64,000 nt of DNA from JANJUB01 sp040081075 (GTDB lineage: Bacteria; Armatimonadota; Fimbriimonadia; Fimbriimonadales; Fimbriimonadaceae). The notes under the pieces are model-generated. The model saw only the letters and a list, made by a program, of their open reading frames with translations. It was not told the origin of the DNA and ran no database searches. Both the position numbers and the translations under genes were made by a program. Below, piece after piece: positions 1-7,204 of the stretch (positions are counted from its first letter, which is position 1; each line of letters starts with the position of its first letter). The stretch is from contig JBEBHJ010000008.1 in NCBI GenBank assembly GCA_040081075.1, positions 12,485 to 76,484 on the forward strand. Direction: 5' to 3'.

Positions 1-57
1 CGGAGCCATGGCGATGGCCCGACTCGCGTGGTTCATATCCGAAGAAGGGCTCAGCAA

Positions 58-2334
58 TTAGAGCCCTTTGAACGGAGTTGTGCTCAAATACACACGAAAA
101 TCCTTGATCCGGCCGTTCACGCCCTCCTGCCGAGGCAAGTAGCGAATCGAACTAACTGTGAGTTCTTGACCAAAATCAATGATCACGACGTGAGGGTGTT
201 TGGGCTGAGAATTCCCCCACTCGGTATGCCAGAACGTAGTTGGTTGATTATCCAAAACGTTGAGAGCAGAGCCGTTTTCGGAGTCCACTTCCTCGCTGTC
301 GGCATAGAGAACCTTCCAACCAGTTCGTGGCCAATCTTTGCCATCTGGGGCTTGCGCGTTCAGCTCGGCGATCGCCGCAAACGGTTCTCCTTTGTGCTCG
401 CTCAGCGATTCGAAGGCAAAGTATCGTCCTTTAGAGTCGGCCGGGAGCGCAATCAACTGCGTTTTAGTGCCCTGATCCAGACTGCCCTGAGCCGTAGGCT
501 GAGCCGGCAGAGTTACCACCTGACCGGCTTTTCGTAGTAACCTTGAACGATCAATTTCGGCTTGATCCAAGATGGGCTTTGCAAGACCGGCGATGCTCCA
601 TCGAGGCGGAATGCCGCCCTCGTCATAGATGATGACCTCGTTTCGGCCCTTCTTCATCCAAACTCCCGGTAGGTACAACGTTTGCTGGGGACCAATCTTC
701 CAGAATCGCCCGAGATTGACGCCGTTTACCCAAACGAACCCCTTATTCCAGCCGCGCAGGTCAAGGAAAGTGTCAGCGGGCTCGCTCACCTCAAAATGGC
801 CCCGATAAAGCGCGGGACCGATCGTGGGCTGACGCCCGAATGCAAAGGATCGTGGGTTGTCCAATGGTAACAGAATGTGGTCCCAAGCCTTAAGCTCTTT
901 CCCGCCGAGGCTAACCTTGCCGTCAATCCCTTTACGTTCGGTAGGGATTAGTCCGCCAAAGTTCACTCGCGAGAGCGCCTCCACCAGCAACTCGATTTTG
1001 GAACCCTTCTTAACCGTGATCTCGATTTGTTTTTGTTGCTTGCGCCGGTCGAGCACCCCTACCTGAACCCCATCTACCCTCACAAGCGCGTAATCCATTA
1101 GTCGGTCAATCTGTAACGGAAGCGTCCCAGATACGGGGGACGTTGTTCGGTAGAGAATCAACCCGTGAGCTTGATCCAAATCTTCAAAGGTCTGGAGCCT
1201 CTCGGAATGAACTGGCGTGGGCAGGTTGTCAAAAAGAGACACAACCTCATTGACCAGAAACCGATCGATCGGACGCGAAACGGGGTCCTCGACTGGTTCC
1301 GGGGCCTGGACTCCACTTGCTAAAATCGCATCCCTAAACGCTTTGAATTTTGGGGTCAACTTACCGCTTTCGTCAAGCGGGGAATCATAGTCGTAGCTGG
1401 TGGTATCCACATTGAAATCATTGCCTCCACCGTTAGAGCCCTGCATGAATCCCCAGTTCGTTCCGCCGTGAAACATGTAGAGATTGAACGAGACGTTATT
1501 GGTCAAGCACCATTGAATATCCTTTACATGACCGGTTGGCGAAGTCGTATGATGCCCCTTGCCCCAGTGATCAAACCAGCCACACCAATATTCGCCAATC
1601 ATTCGAGGCGTGTTCGGTCGGAACTTGGCAAGTTCCGCGAATGCATTCTCGGCTCCGCCGCCGAAGTTCACGGTAGGCGGCAAATCGGGCAACGTGCCTC
1701 CTGAGAGCATCCCCTGGCCCGGGCCGTCGGACGTAAACAGTTGGCAATCAAATCCGGCTTTGATCATGATACGGCGCACGGAGTCCATATACTCGTGGTT
1801 GGCTCCATATGATCCATATTCATTTTCAACTTGAGCCAAAATCACGTTCCCACCATTCTTCAGGAGGTGGGGCTTAACCACTTTTCCGACCGCTTTGATG
1901 TAGCGTTCAACAAAGCCCAAATACTTGGGGTCGTTTGTTCTCACCGTCATCGATCGATCTTTCAAGAGCCAAGCAGGGAATCCGCCGAAGTCGAGCTCTG
2001 TGCACACGTAGGGACCTGGTCGAACAATCATGTAAAGCCCCTCTTCCTGCGCGATTTGGATGTACTTGCCCAAGTCGAGGTTGCCTTTGAAGTCAAACTT
2101 TCCCGGAGTCCGCTCGTGCAAGTTCCAGAATACATAGGTGCAAATCGTGTTGAGCCCCATGGCCCGAGCTTGCTTGAAGCGATGTCGCCAATATTGTTCT
2201 GGAACTCTCGGATAGTGCATTTCACCCGAACGAACAACGAAGGGTTTGCCGTTAAGTTCAAAATGGTCGCCTTGAACTCGAAAGGATTGTTGGGGGATAA
2301 GGGTGGACATGGCAATTAGCGGCAACAGCAGCAT
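58..2334 (-). CDS. Glycoside hydrolase family 35 beta-galactosidase
   Basis: A 758-residue protein that should remove terminal beta-galactose from oligo- or polysaccharides. The TIM-barrel core fills about residues 25-330. It shows the GH35 acid/base motif QVENEYG (Glu172) and the nucleophile region GEYW (Glu248). The C-terminal half has beta-sandwich segments and ends in a discoidin-like F5/8 type C region (FWHTEWG onward, roughly residues 700-758). A hydrophobic N-terminus suggests export. It runs alone on the minus strand, divergent from the GYF-domain gene. The family call is firm; the substrate is unknown. Confidence 0.93.
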   Translation of the reverse strand: MLLLPLIAMSTLIPQQSFRVQGDHFELNGKPFVVRSGEMHYPRVPEQYWRHRFKQARAMGLNTICTYVFWNLHERTPGKFDFKGNLDLGKYIQIAQEEGLYMIVRPGPYVCTELDFGGFPAWLLKDRSMTVRTNDPKYLGFVERYIKAVGKVVKPHLLKNGGNVILAQVENEYGSYGANHEYMDSVRRIMIKAGFDCQLFTSDGPGQGMLSGGTLPDLPPTVNFGGGAENAFAELAKFRPNTPRMIGEYWCGWFDHWGKGHHTTSPTGHVKDIQWCLTNNVSFNLYMFHGGTNWGFMQGSNGGGNDFNVDTTSYDYDSPLDESGKLTPKFKAFRDAILASGVQAPEPVEDPVSRPIDRFLVNEVVSLFDNLPTPVHSERLQTFEDLDQAHGLILYRTTSPVSGTLPLQIDRLMDYALVRVDGVQVGVLDRRKQQKQIEITVKKGSKIELLVEALSRVNFGGLIPTERKGIDGKVSLGGKELKAWDHILLPLDNPRSFAFGRQPTIGPALYRGHFEVSEPADTFLDLRGWNKGFVWVNGVNLGRFWKIGPQQTLYLPGVWMKKGRNEVIIYDEGGIPPRWSIAGLAKPILDQAEIDRSRLLRKAGQVVTLPAQPTAQGSLDQGTKTQLIALPADSKGRYFAFESLSEHKGEPFAAIAELNAQAPDGKDWPRTGWKVLYADSEEVDSENGSALNVLDNQPTTFWHTEWGNSQPKHPHVVIIDFGQELTVSSIRYLPRQEGVNGRIKDFRVYLSTTPFKGL

Positions 2335-2399
2335 CCCATTAATCTAGCTGATTCTTGCGCCCGTTCGCGTAGACGAGCTTATCGGGATAAAATAGCCAC

Positions 2400-2936
2400 G
2401 TGCGATACTTCGTAATTGCGACCGATGGGCAAAAATATGGACCGGCTGACATCGCCACTCTTCAAACCTGGGTGAACCAGGGGCGGGTGTTGCACCAAAC
2501 GGTCTTAGAAGAAGAGATGACGGGGACGCGCCTTTCCGCTTCGGCGGTGGGTTCGCTTCAGTTTGGGGGTGGTGCCCCAACCGCGGCTCCACCAACGCAA
2601 ACCTACGTTCCCCCCACAAGCCCCTACGGTTCGGCTCCGTCGAATCCGTATCAGCAAAACCCTTACGGCAACACGAATTACTACCGCCCTGGCGGCGGAC
2701 CCGCGTATCTGAATGACCCACGCGCCCAAGAAAAGATCAACCACGCTTGGATCGGGTTTGGGTTAGGCTTAGCCTGCTGCGCCCCATTCGCCATCTGGGG
2801 GCTCCTTTCGGCCCAGGAGGCGAAAAAATACGAACACCCCCAAGCCCAAGCGGCTCTCGTCTGCAACATCGTAGCGCTGTGCCTTTGGGGAGCGGGACTC
2901 CTCTTCAACTTGTTCGGAGTTTTCTCGATGATGTGA
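2400..2936 (+). CDS. GYF_2 (DUF4339) domain membrane protein, copy A
   Basis: A 178-residue protein with a GTG start. Residues 1-50 match the GYF_2/DUF4339 pattern (YFVIATDGQKYGPADIATLQ, then WVNQGRV), a small fold thought to bind proline-rich peptides. A Pro/Tyr/Asn-rich linker follows (about 65-105), then two hydrophobic helices (about 118-140 and 150-175). The likely topology is a cytoplasmic sensor anchored in the membrane. A paralogue at 6237 is interrupted by a stop codon. Function unknown. Confidence 0.8.
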   Translation: MRYFVIATDGQKYGPADIATLQTWVNQGRVLHQTVLEEEMTGTRLSASAVGSLQFGGGAPTAAPPTQTYVPPTSPYGSAPSNPYQQNPYGNTNYYRPGGGPAYLNDPRAQEKINHAWIGFGLGLACCAPFAIWGLLSAQEAKKYEHPQAQAALVCNIVALCLWGAGLLFNLFGVFSMM

Positions 2937-3058
2937 CATTTTTGTAATAATGTACAAGAAATCCATGAGTTGCAACAATTTGCTGATATCATAAAGTTGT
3001 TATTTATTTCGTACCTTCGCAAAAATTCTTGTTTAAGGAGTTTGTTTGAAGGAGCGAA

Positions 3059-4474
3059 ATGTTTGGGTCTTCTTTGGCCCGTAAGGAGAGAATATTGAAA
3101 AATCGAGTTCGATTTTTGTTTCTAACGCATTGTGCGCTCGTCGCGATTGCCCCTGCCCAGTGGACAGCAACAGTCCTACACCCAGCGGGTACGTCCGATT
3201 CGGAAGCTCGTGGAGCATATTTTGAAGATTCCCCTGGGCTATTCGGACAGGCCGGGTTTGTACGAGTTGGTGGCCGTAAACACGCGGCGCTTTGGAAAGG
3301 CACGGCAAACTCCTGGCAAGATATCCATCCTGCTGGATTTCCAAACTTGGAATCCGAAGTTCTGACGTCAATCTACATGGGAGCAATTGCTGGAAGATTG
3401 GGCAATCACGCCTACGTGTGGCCCTTTCTTAACTCGGCAGGGCAAGACTTAAATCCGCTCGGAGTGATGGAATCAGCCATCCACACTTTCGATGGCTTCA
3501 TGCAAGGTGGCTACATCAGAATGCCCGACGGATACCATGCTGCCCTTTGGCGAGGCTCTCGTGAGTCATGTGTAGACCTGCATCCTTACGGCTCTGGGTT
3601 TCAACATTCCATCGTCAAGAGCATGTCGTTTGGTGGAACACAAGTAGGTAACGTTTACAACATTACGCCGGACGGGGTGCGAATGCATGCTTGCCAATGG
3701 CTCAATTCCGCATTTACTTGGACAGACCTTAACCCACCTGGAGCCAGTGACTCTTTCATTTCGCAACTTGGAAAGGTCGGTGGCGCTGTGTTCAACGGGG
3801 TAACCCATGCAGGAATGTGGAACTTTGCAAACAGTTTTACCGACCTTCATCCTCCTGGGGCTGAAAGCTCCAAGTGCTCGGCCCGAGCGGGGCTGATTCA
3901 GGCCGGTGAGGCAGTGTTTGGAGGTAGAAGACATGCCGGATTCTGGACGAATACTCCTGAGTCTTTTGTGGACCTGCACGCCTTTTTGCCAAATCCACTG
4001 GCCTTTTCAGAATCCTCCGCCGCGGTAATCGGAACTGACGGGAACTTTCTCCAAATCGCTGGGCACGCGAAGGAGGTCGCAACGGGTCAAAGTCGCGCCG
4101 TCATGTGGATAAGACCCGGACCGCGGTATTTCACCTTCGACATCAACAAGGCCACAATCTCGGGAACGGGTGCGTGTATTGGAAGGGTGGCATTGAGTGA
4201 ACCCGCCTCGGAGACTCGTTACTTCAAGGTGCAGGAAAATAATGGCTTGCTCAGTTCTCCGACGGAAGTGAAAGTTGACCTTGGTCAGGTGTCCACGTCC
4301 TTCACCATGAGAGCGCTGCCGTCGGCCGTCCCGACCGCGATCACAATCACTGTCGACAATCAAAATCGATTAGTGCGATCAGCCACAATCACGCTTTTGC
4401 CCTTGGTTCCAACTGCTCTCAGCTTCTCTCCAAACCGGGTTACCGGGGGGCAAGGCTCCACGGGCGGGTTTTGA
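3059..4474 (+). CDS. Secreted HAF-like repeat protein, copy A (frameshifted near its 3' end)
   Basis: A 471-residue exported protein built of repeated units of the form HAxLWxGxxxSxxDxHPxG, resembling the HAF extracellular repeat. A beta-rich stretch follows. Two starts are possible: ATG 3059 (SD GAAGGAG) or TTG 3095 (SD AAGGAG, 6-nt spacing). The second places a clean signal peptide (KNRVRFLFLTHCALVAIAPA) at the N-terminus and fits the paralogue at 4695 better. The reading frame ends at 4474, but its missing Ig-like C-terminus continues in another frame at 4471-4686. Restoring one base gives about 530 residues, close to the 505 of copy B. Function unknown; probably cell-surface or extracellular. 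Confidence 0.75.
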   Translation: MFGSSLARKERILKNRVRFLFLTHCALVAIAPAQWTATVLHPAGTSDSEARGAYFEDSPGLFGQAGFVRVGGRKHAALWKGTANSWQDIHPAGFPNLESEVLTSIYMGAIAGRLGNHAYVWPFLNSAGQDLNPLGVMESAIHTFDGFMQGGYIRMPDGYHAALWRGSRESCVDLHPYGSGFQHSIVKSMSFGGTQVGNVYNITPDGVRMHACQWLNSAFTWTDLNPPGASDSFISQLGKVGGAVFNGVTHAGMWNFANSFTDLHPPGAESSKCSARAGLIQAGEAVFGGRRHAGFWTNTPESFVDLHAFLPNPLAFSESSAAVIGTDGNFLQIAGHAKEVATGQSRAVMWIRPGPRYFTFDINKATISGTGACIGRVALSEPASETRYFKVQENNGLLSSPTEVKVDLGQVSTSFTMRALPSAVPTAITITVDNQNRLVRSATITLLPLVPTALSFSPNRVTGGQGSTGGF

Positions 4475-4686
4475 TGAGTGGGTTGGCGGGCTCGGGCGGG
4501 AAAGTTGTGGCCCTGTTTGATAACTCAACGGCTTGCGCCACGCCCAGCACAGTTACTGTTCCGGCGGGATCAAGTACCACCACATTCCCGGTGACCACTT
4601 CGGTTGTGACCAGCACGAAACTCGTCACGATCACCGCCCGCGTTGGGGCTGGCGATAAGACCGGCACGCTAACGATTAACCCATAG
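4471..4686 (+). pseudogene. Displaced C-terminal fragment of HAF-like protein copy A
   Basis: This 71-residue frame (SGLAGSGGKVVALFDNSTAC onward) aligns without gaps to the last about 70 residues of copy B (GRIVSLFDDSTK onward), including the paired VTVPAGS / VTIPAGA segments. It is not an independent gene. It is the tail of the 3059 gene, cut off by a one-base deletion at about 4462-4467, where GGCCGGG would restore the frame and the sequence reads GGCGGG. Confidence 0.8.
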
Positions 4687-4694
4687 GAATTATC

Positions 4695-6212
4695 ATGAAA
4701 CTACGAACTACTTTGATGTTGGCGGCCTCTGCCACGATGACCGTCGCACATGGGCAGTGGAGTGTTACAATTCTGGACTCCCGGCTATTCTCTGATGCAA
4801 ATGGGGCGTTCGGATCGGTTCAGGTTGGACGCACAGGTGGCCATGCGAAGCTCTGGACTGGAACCGAAGCTTCAGCTAAAGACATTCACCCAACAGGGTT
4901 ACCGGCGGGGAGGTCAGAAGCTTTCGCCATTTTCGAGGATCGAATCGGAGGTAGCGTAAGTGGGCGAGCAACCCTTTGGACTCGGCGAGGATTGGCATTT
5001 GCCGATTGTCACCCGCTGGACACGGATGAGTCTCTCATCGCCGCGTTGACAGACACCCTGATGGGAGGATATGTTATCAAGAACGGTGCGTATCATGCCA
5101 CGCTGTGGTCGGACCCGCAGACAAGTATCAATCTGCACCCAAGCGGTATCCGGGAGCACAATTCAAGAGTCTTGGGCATGGCAGGCAGTGTCCAAGTCGG
5201 CTACGTGTTTGACCCAAATTTTGCTCCCAGGGCTTGCAAATGGAATGGAACGGCCAACAGTTGGACACTTCTGGACGGGCCAGTTGGTTCAATCGCGCGT
5301 GCGACGAATGGGGTTGTGCATGTGGGCTCGATAAATAATGCGGCGGCCATGTGGATAGAGGGTCAACAGGGGTACGTGCGGTTGTCCTGGCCCTATTTCT
5401 ACGAAAATCGTTGCAATGCACTTTGGGGTGATTATCAGGTTGGATTGTTCTACGTGCAGGATTATCCTCATGCTTACTTGTGGCGCGGAACGGCTGAATC
5501 GGCCGTCGATTTGGGGGCGATGTTGCCTGGCAACTACGTCAATTCCGAGGCAACGGGAATGTCCAGCGATGGGCTATACGTCTATGTAACGGGTCACGCT
5601 AGCACTGGCAGTTCTCCTCGAGTAGCCGTCCTCTGGAGCAAACCCGGTCCGGAGAACTTCTATCTTGATCTCAACAAATCAAGTGTGGTCGGCGAAAACA
5701 CGGTAATTGGCACGATCTCAATGTTTGGAACAACGCCGACGGACACCCGCTATGAAATCTACGATGACAGCGCTCTCGTAACCACGCCCAACTCTGTCAC
5801 CGTGCCCGCAGGTTCGACTACGAAGACCTTTCTGATTGGGGTCAAGGGGATAACGAGCACCGTAAATACGACGATTTTCGGCCGTCGCGGGCGACTCACT
5901 CGTTCCCATCCGTTGCGTCTTTCCCCGTTGGTGCCAACGGCCATTTCGTTCTCACCGAGCCTGGTGACGGGTGGCCAAACGGTGACCGGTCGGGTCTACA
6001 TTAATGGAGTCGCGCCCGCTGGCGGACGAATTGTGTCGCTTTTCGACGATTCTACGAAAATCAGCGAGCCAAGCGTAGTAACCATTCCCGCCGGGGCAAC
6101 CAGTGTCGCATTCTCAATAACTTCGTTGCCCGTGACTCGGGCTACCGACGTGAGAGTAACGGCCAGAGTTTCGGCGGGGGAGAAGAGTGCGATCTTGAGG
6201 GTTGTACCGTAA
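4695..6212 (+). CDS. Secreted HAF-like repeat protein, copy B
   Basis: A 505-residue paralogue of the upstream gene, starting 8 nt after its displaced tail. It has a signal peptide (KLRTTLMLAASATMTVAHG, cut before QW), then repeats of HAKLWTGTEASAKDIHPTG type over about residues 25-320. The C-terminal part (about 330-505) holds two beta-sandwich-like units, each with SVTVPAGS / VVTIPAGA motifs. This copy appears intact. It is likely an extracellular or surface protein; no enzymatic motif is visible. Confidence 0.8.
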   Translation: MKLRTTLMLAASATMTVAHGQWSVTILDSRLFSDANGAFGSVQVGRTGGHAKLWTGTEASAKDIHPTGLPAGRSEAFAIFEDRIGGSVSGRATLWTRRGLAFADCHPLDTDESLIAALTDTLMGGYVIKNGAYHATLWSDPQTSINLHPSGIREHNSRVLGMAGSVQVGYVFDPNFAPRACKWNGTANSWTLLDGPVGSIARATNGVVHVGSINNAAAMWIEGQQGYVRLSWPYFYENRCNALWGDYQVGLFYVQDYPHAYLWRGTAESAVDLGAMLPGNYVNSEATGMSSDGLYVYVTGHASTGSSPRVAVLWSKPGPENFYLDLNKSSVVGENTVIGTISMFGTTPTDTRYEIYDDSALVTTPNSVTVPAGSTTKTFLIGVKGITSTVNTTIFGRRGRLTRSHPLRLSPLVPTAISFSPSLVTGGQTVTGRVYINGVAPAGGRIVSLFDDSTKISEPSVVTIPAGATSVAFSITSLPVTRATDVRVTARVSAGEKSAILRVVP

Positions 6213-6236
6213 GACGCGCCGGGATACACTCTTGCC

Positions 6237-6509
6237 GTGCGCTATTTTGCGCTCGCAGAAAATGGGCAGAAGTATGGTCCGGCTGACATCCAGACGTTGC
6301 AAGCCTGGATTAACCAAGGCCGGGTTGACTCTAAAACGATCCTCTTGGAGGAGGCGAGTGGTGAACGCTTGGCCACCGGTTCGCTAGGAGCCCGGCAATT
6401 TCCAGCCCGTACCACCGCCATCCCTTGGCCAGCGCCGACGGATACGAGCCCCTCCAACTACTACCGCGCCGAGATGGGTCCCATCCAATCAGAGGAACAC
6501 ATCGAGTGA
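6237..6509 (+). CDS. GYF_2 domain protein, copy B (truncated by an in-frame TGA)
   Basis: A GTG-started, 90-residue frame containing the GYF_2 domain (YFALAENGQKYGPADIQTLQ, AWINQGRV), a paralogue of the 2400 gene. It stops at TGA 6507-6509, just where copy A enters its membrane helices. The same frame continues after the stop with a two-helix membrane region. The protein made would be a soluble GYF domain with a short linker. A C-to-T change turning an Arg codon CGA into TGA is the simplest explanation. Confidence 0.6.
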   Translation: MRYFALAENGQKYGPADIQTLQAWINQGRVDSKTILLEEASGERLATGSLGARQFPARTTAIPWPAPTDTSPSNYYRAEMGPIQSEEHIE

Positions 6510-6803
6510 GAACAGCGGCAAGCCCTCAACAACCCCTGGATGTGCCTCGGGGTTACTTCAATATTCGCATTCATCGTTTGCTTGCGTCCATACTTTGGCG
6601 TCATTGGCCTCATCCCCGGTTGCATTGGTATCTATCAGGCCGTTCGGGCAAAAACTCTCGGTGCGCCGCAGGCTCCTTGGGATTATTACCCTAGCCTGCC
6701 TCGCAACAACCACGGTGCCGCTTTGGTTTTTGATGCGGTACGCCGACTAGCAACGATGCCCCACTTGACTTTCACACTGAATCTGGGTAGAATCATGAAC
6801 TGA
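6510..6803 (+). pseudogene. Membrane-domain remnant of GYF copy B
   Basis: This continues the 6237 frame after the TGA. It begins EQRQALNNPW and has two hydrophobic helices (FAFIVCLRPYFGVIGLIPGC, about 6560-6640), matching the layout of the intact copy A. The tail from about 6700 looks non-coding and overlaps the rpsO promoter at 6765-6793, so the ancestral end was probably upstream of 6760. Confidence 0.6.
6765..6793 (+). promoter_or_regulatory. Candidate sigma-70 promoter for rpsO-pnp
   Basis: TTGACT (6765-6770), a 17-nt spacer and TAGAAT (6788-6793): near-consensus -35 and -10 boxes. Transcription would start near 6800 and give a leader of about 108 nt before rpsO. It lies inside the decayed 3' part of the GYF remnant. 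Confidence 0.6.
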
Positions 6804-6870
6804 GGCCGAGAGTCTGTATGCCGTTGTACGGAGCCAACTATGGTTGTTTGCGTAGAGCGGCAGGCTAGCA

Positions 6871-6894
6871 CTCGGTCCACTAATGGAACCGGAG
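6871..6894 (+). promoter_or_regulatory. Hairpin in the rpsO leader covering the Shine-Dalgarno
   Basis: CTCGGTCCA (6871-6879) can pair with TGGAACCGGAG (6884-6894), with small bulges. The right arm contains the only GGAG upstream of the rpsO ATG at 6908. In other bacteria S15 represses its own mRNA through leader structures that affect the ribosome site, so this is a candidate S15-responsive element. The pairing is seen; the regulation is inferred. Confidence 0.35.
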
Positions 6895-6907
6895 CTTAAC
6901 TACAAGT

Positions 6908-7189
6908 ATGCCGCTGAATAAGGAAACGAAGACAAGAGTGATCACCGAGAACGCCGTGAAAGACGGCGACACTGGTTCGGCCGAAGTGCAGATAGCTGTA
7001 TTGCAGGCGCGAATCTTGCAGATTACAGATCATCTTCGAACAAATAAGAAAGACTTCCACAGTCGCCGAGGACTGTTGGTGCTCGTCGGTAAACGCCGAC
7101 GCCTGGAGAATTATCTCCGCAATCGAGACGTGGTGAAGTACAGAGAACTCATTCAGAAACTAGGTATTCGTGAAGTTCGGCCTCGGTGA
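6908..7189 (+). CDS. rpsO: 30S ribosomal protein S15
   Basis: A 93-residue primary 16S rRNA-binding protein of the small subunit platform. It shows the family hallmarks: GDTGSAEVQIAVLQARI, then HLRTNKKDFHSRRGL, then GKRRRLENYLR. Length is close to the usual 89. It is followed after 15 nt by pnp, the classic rpsO-pnp arrangement. Confidence 0.98.
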   Translation: MPLNKETKTRVITENAVKDGDTGSAEVQIAVLQARILQITDHLRTNKKDFHSRRGLLVLVGKRRRLENYLRNRDVVKYRELIQKLGIREVRPR

Positions 7190-7204
7190 CACGGAGGCTT
7201 TTAA

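Noticed and set aside
6507..6509. TGA in GYF copy B as a selenocysteine codon
   Set aside because: The intact paralogue has no Cys/Sec there, no selenoprotein-like hairpin is evident downstream, and no Sec machinery genes are seen.
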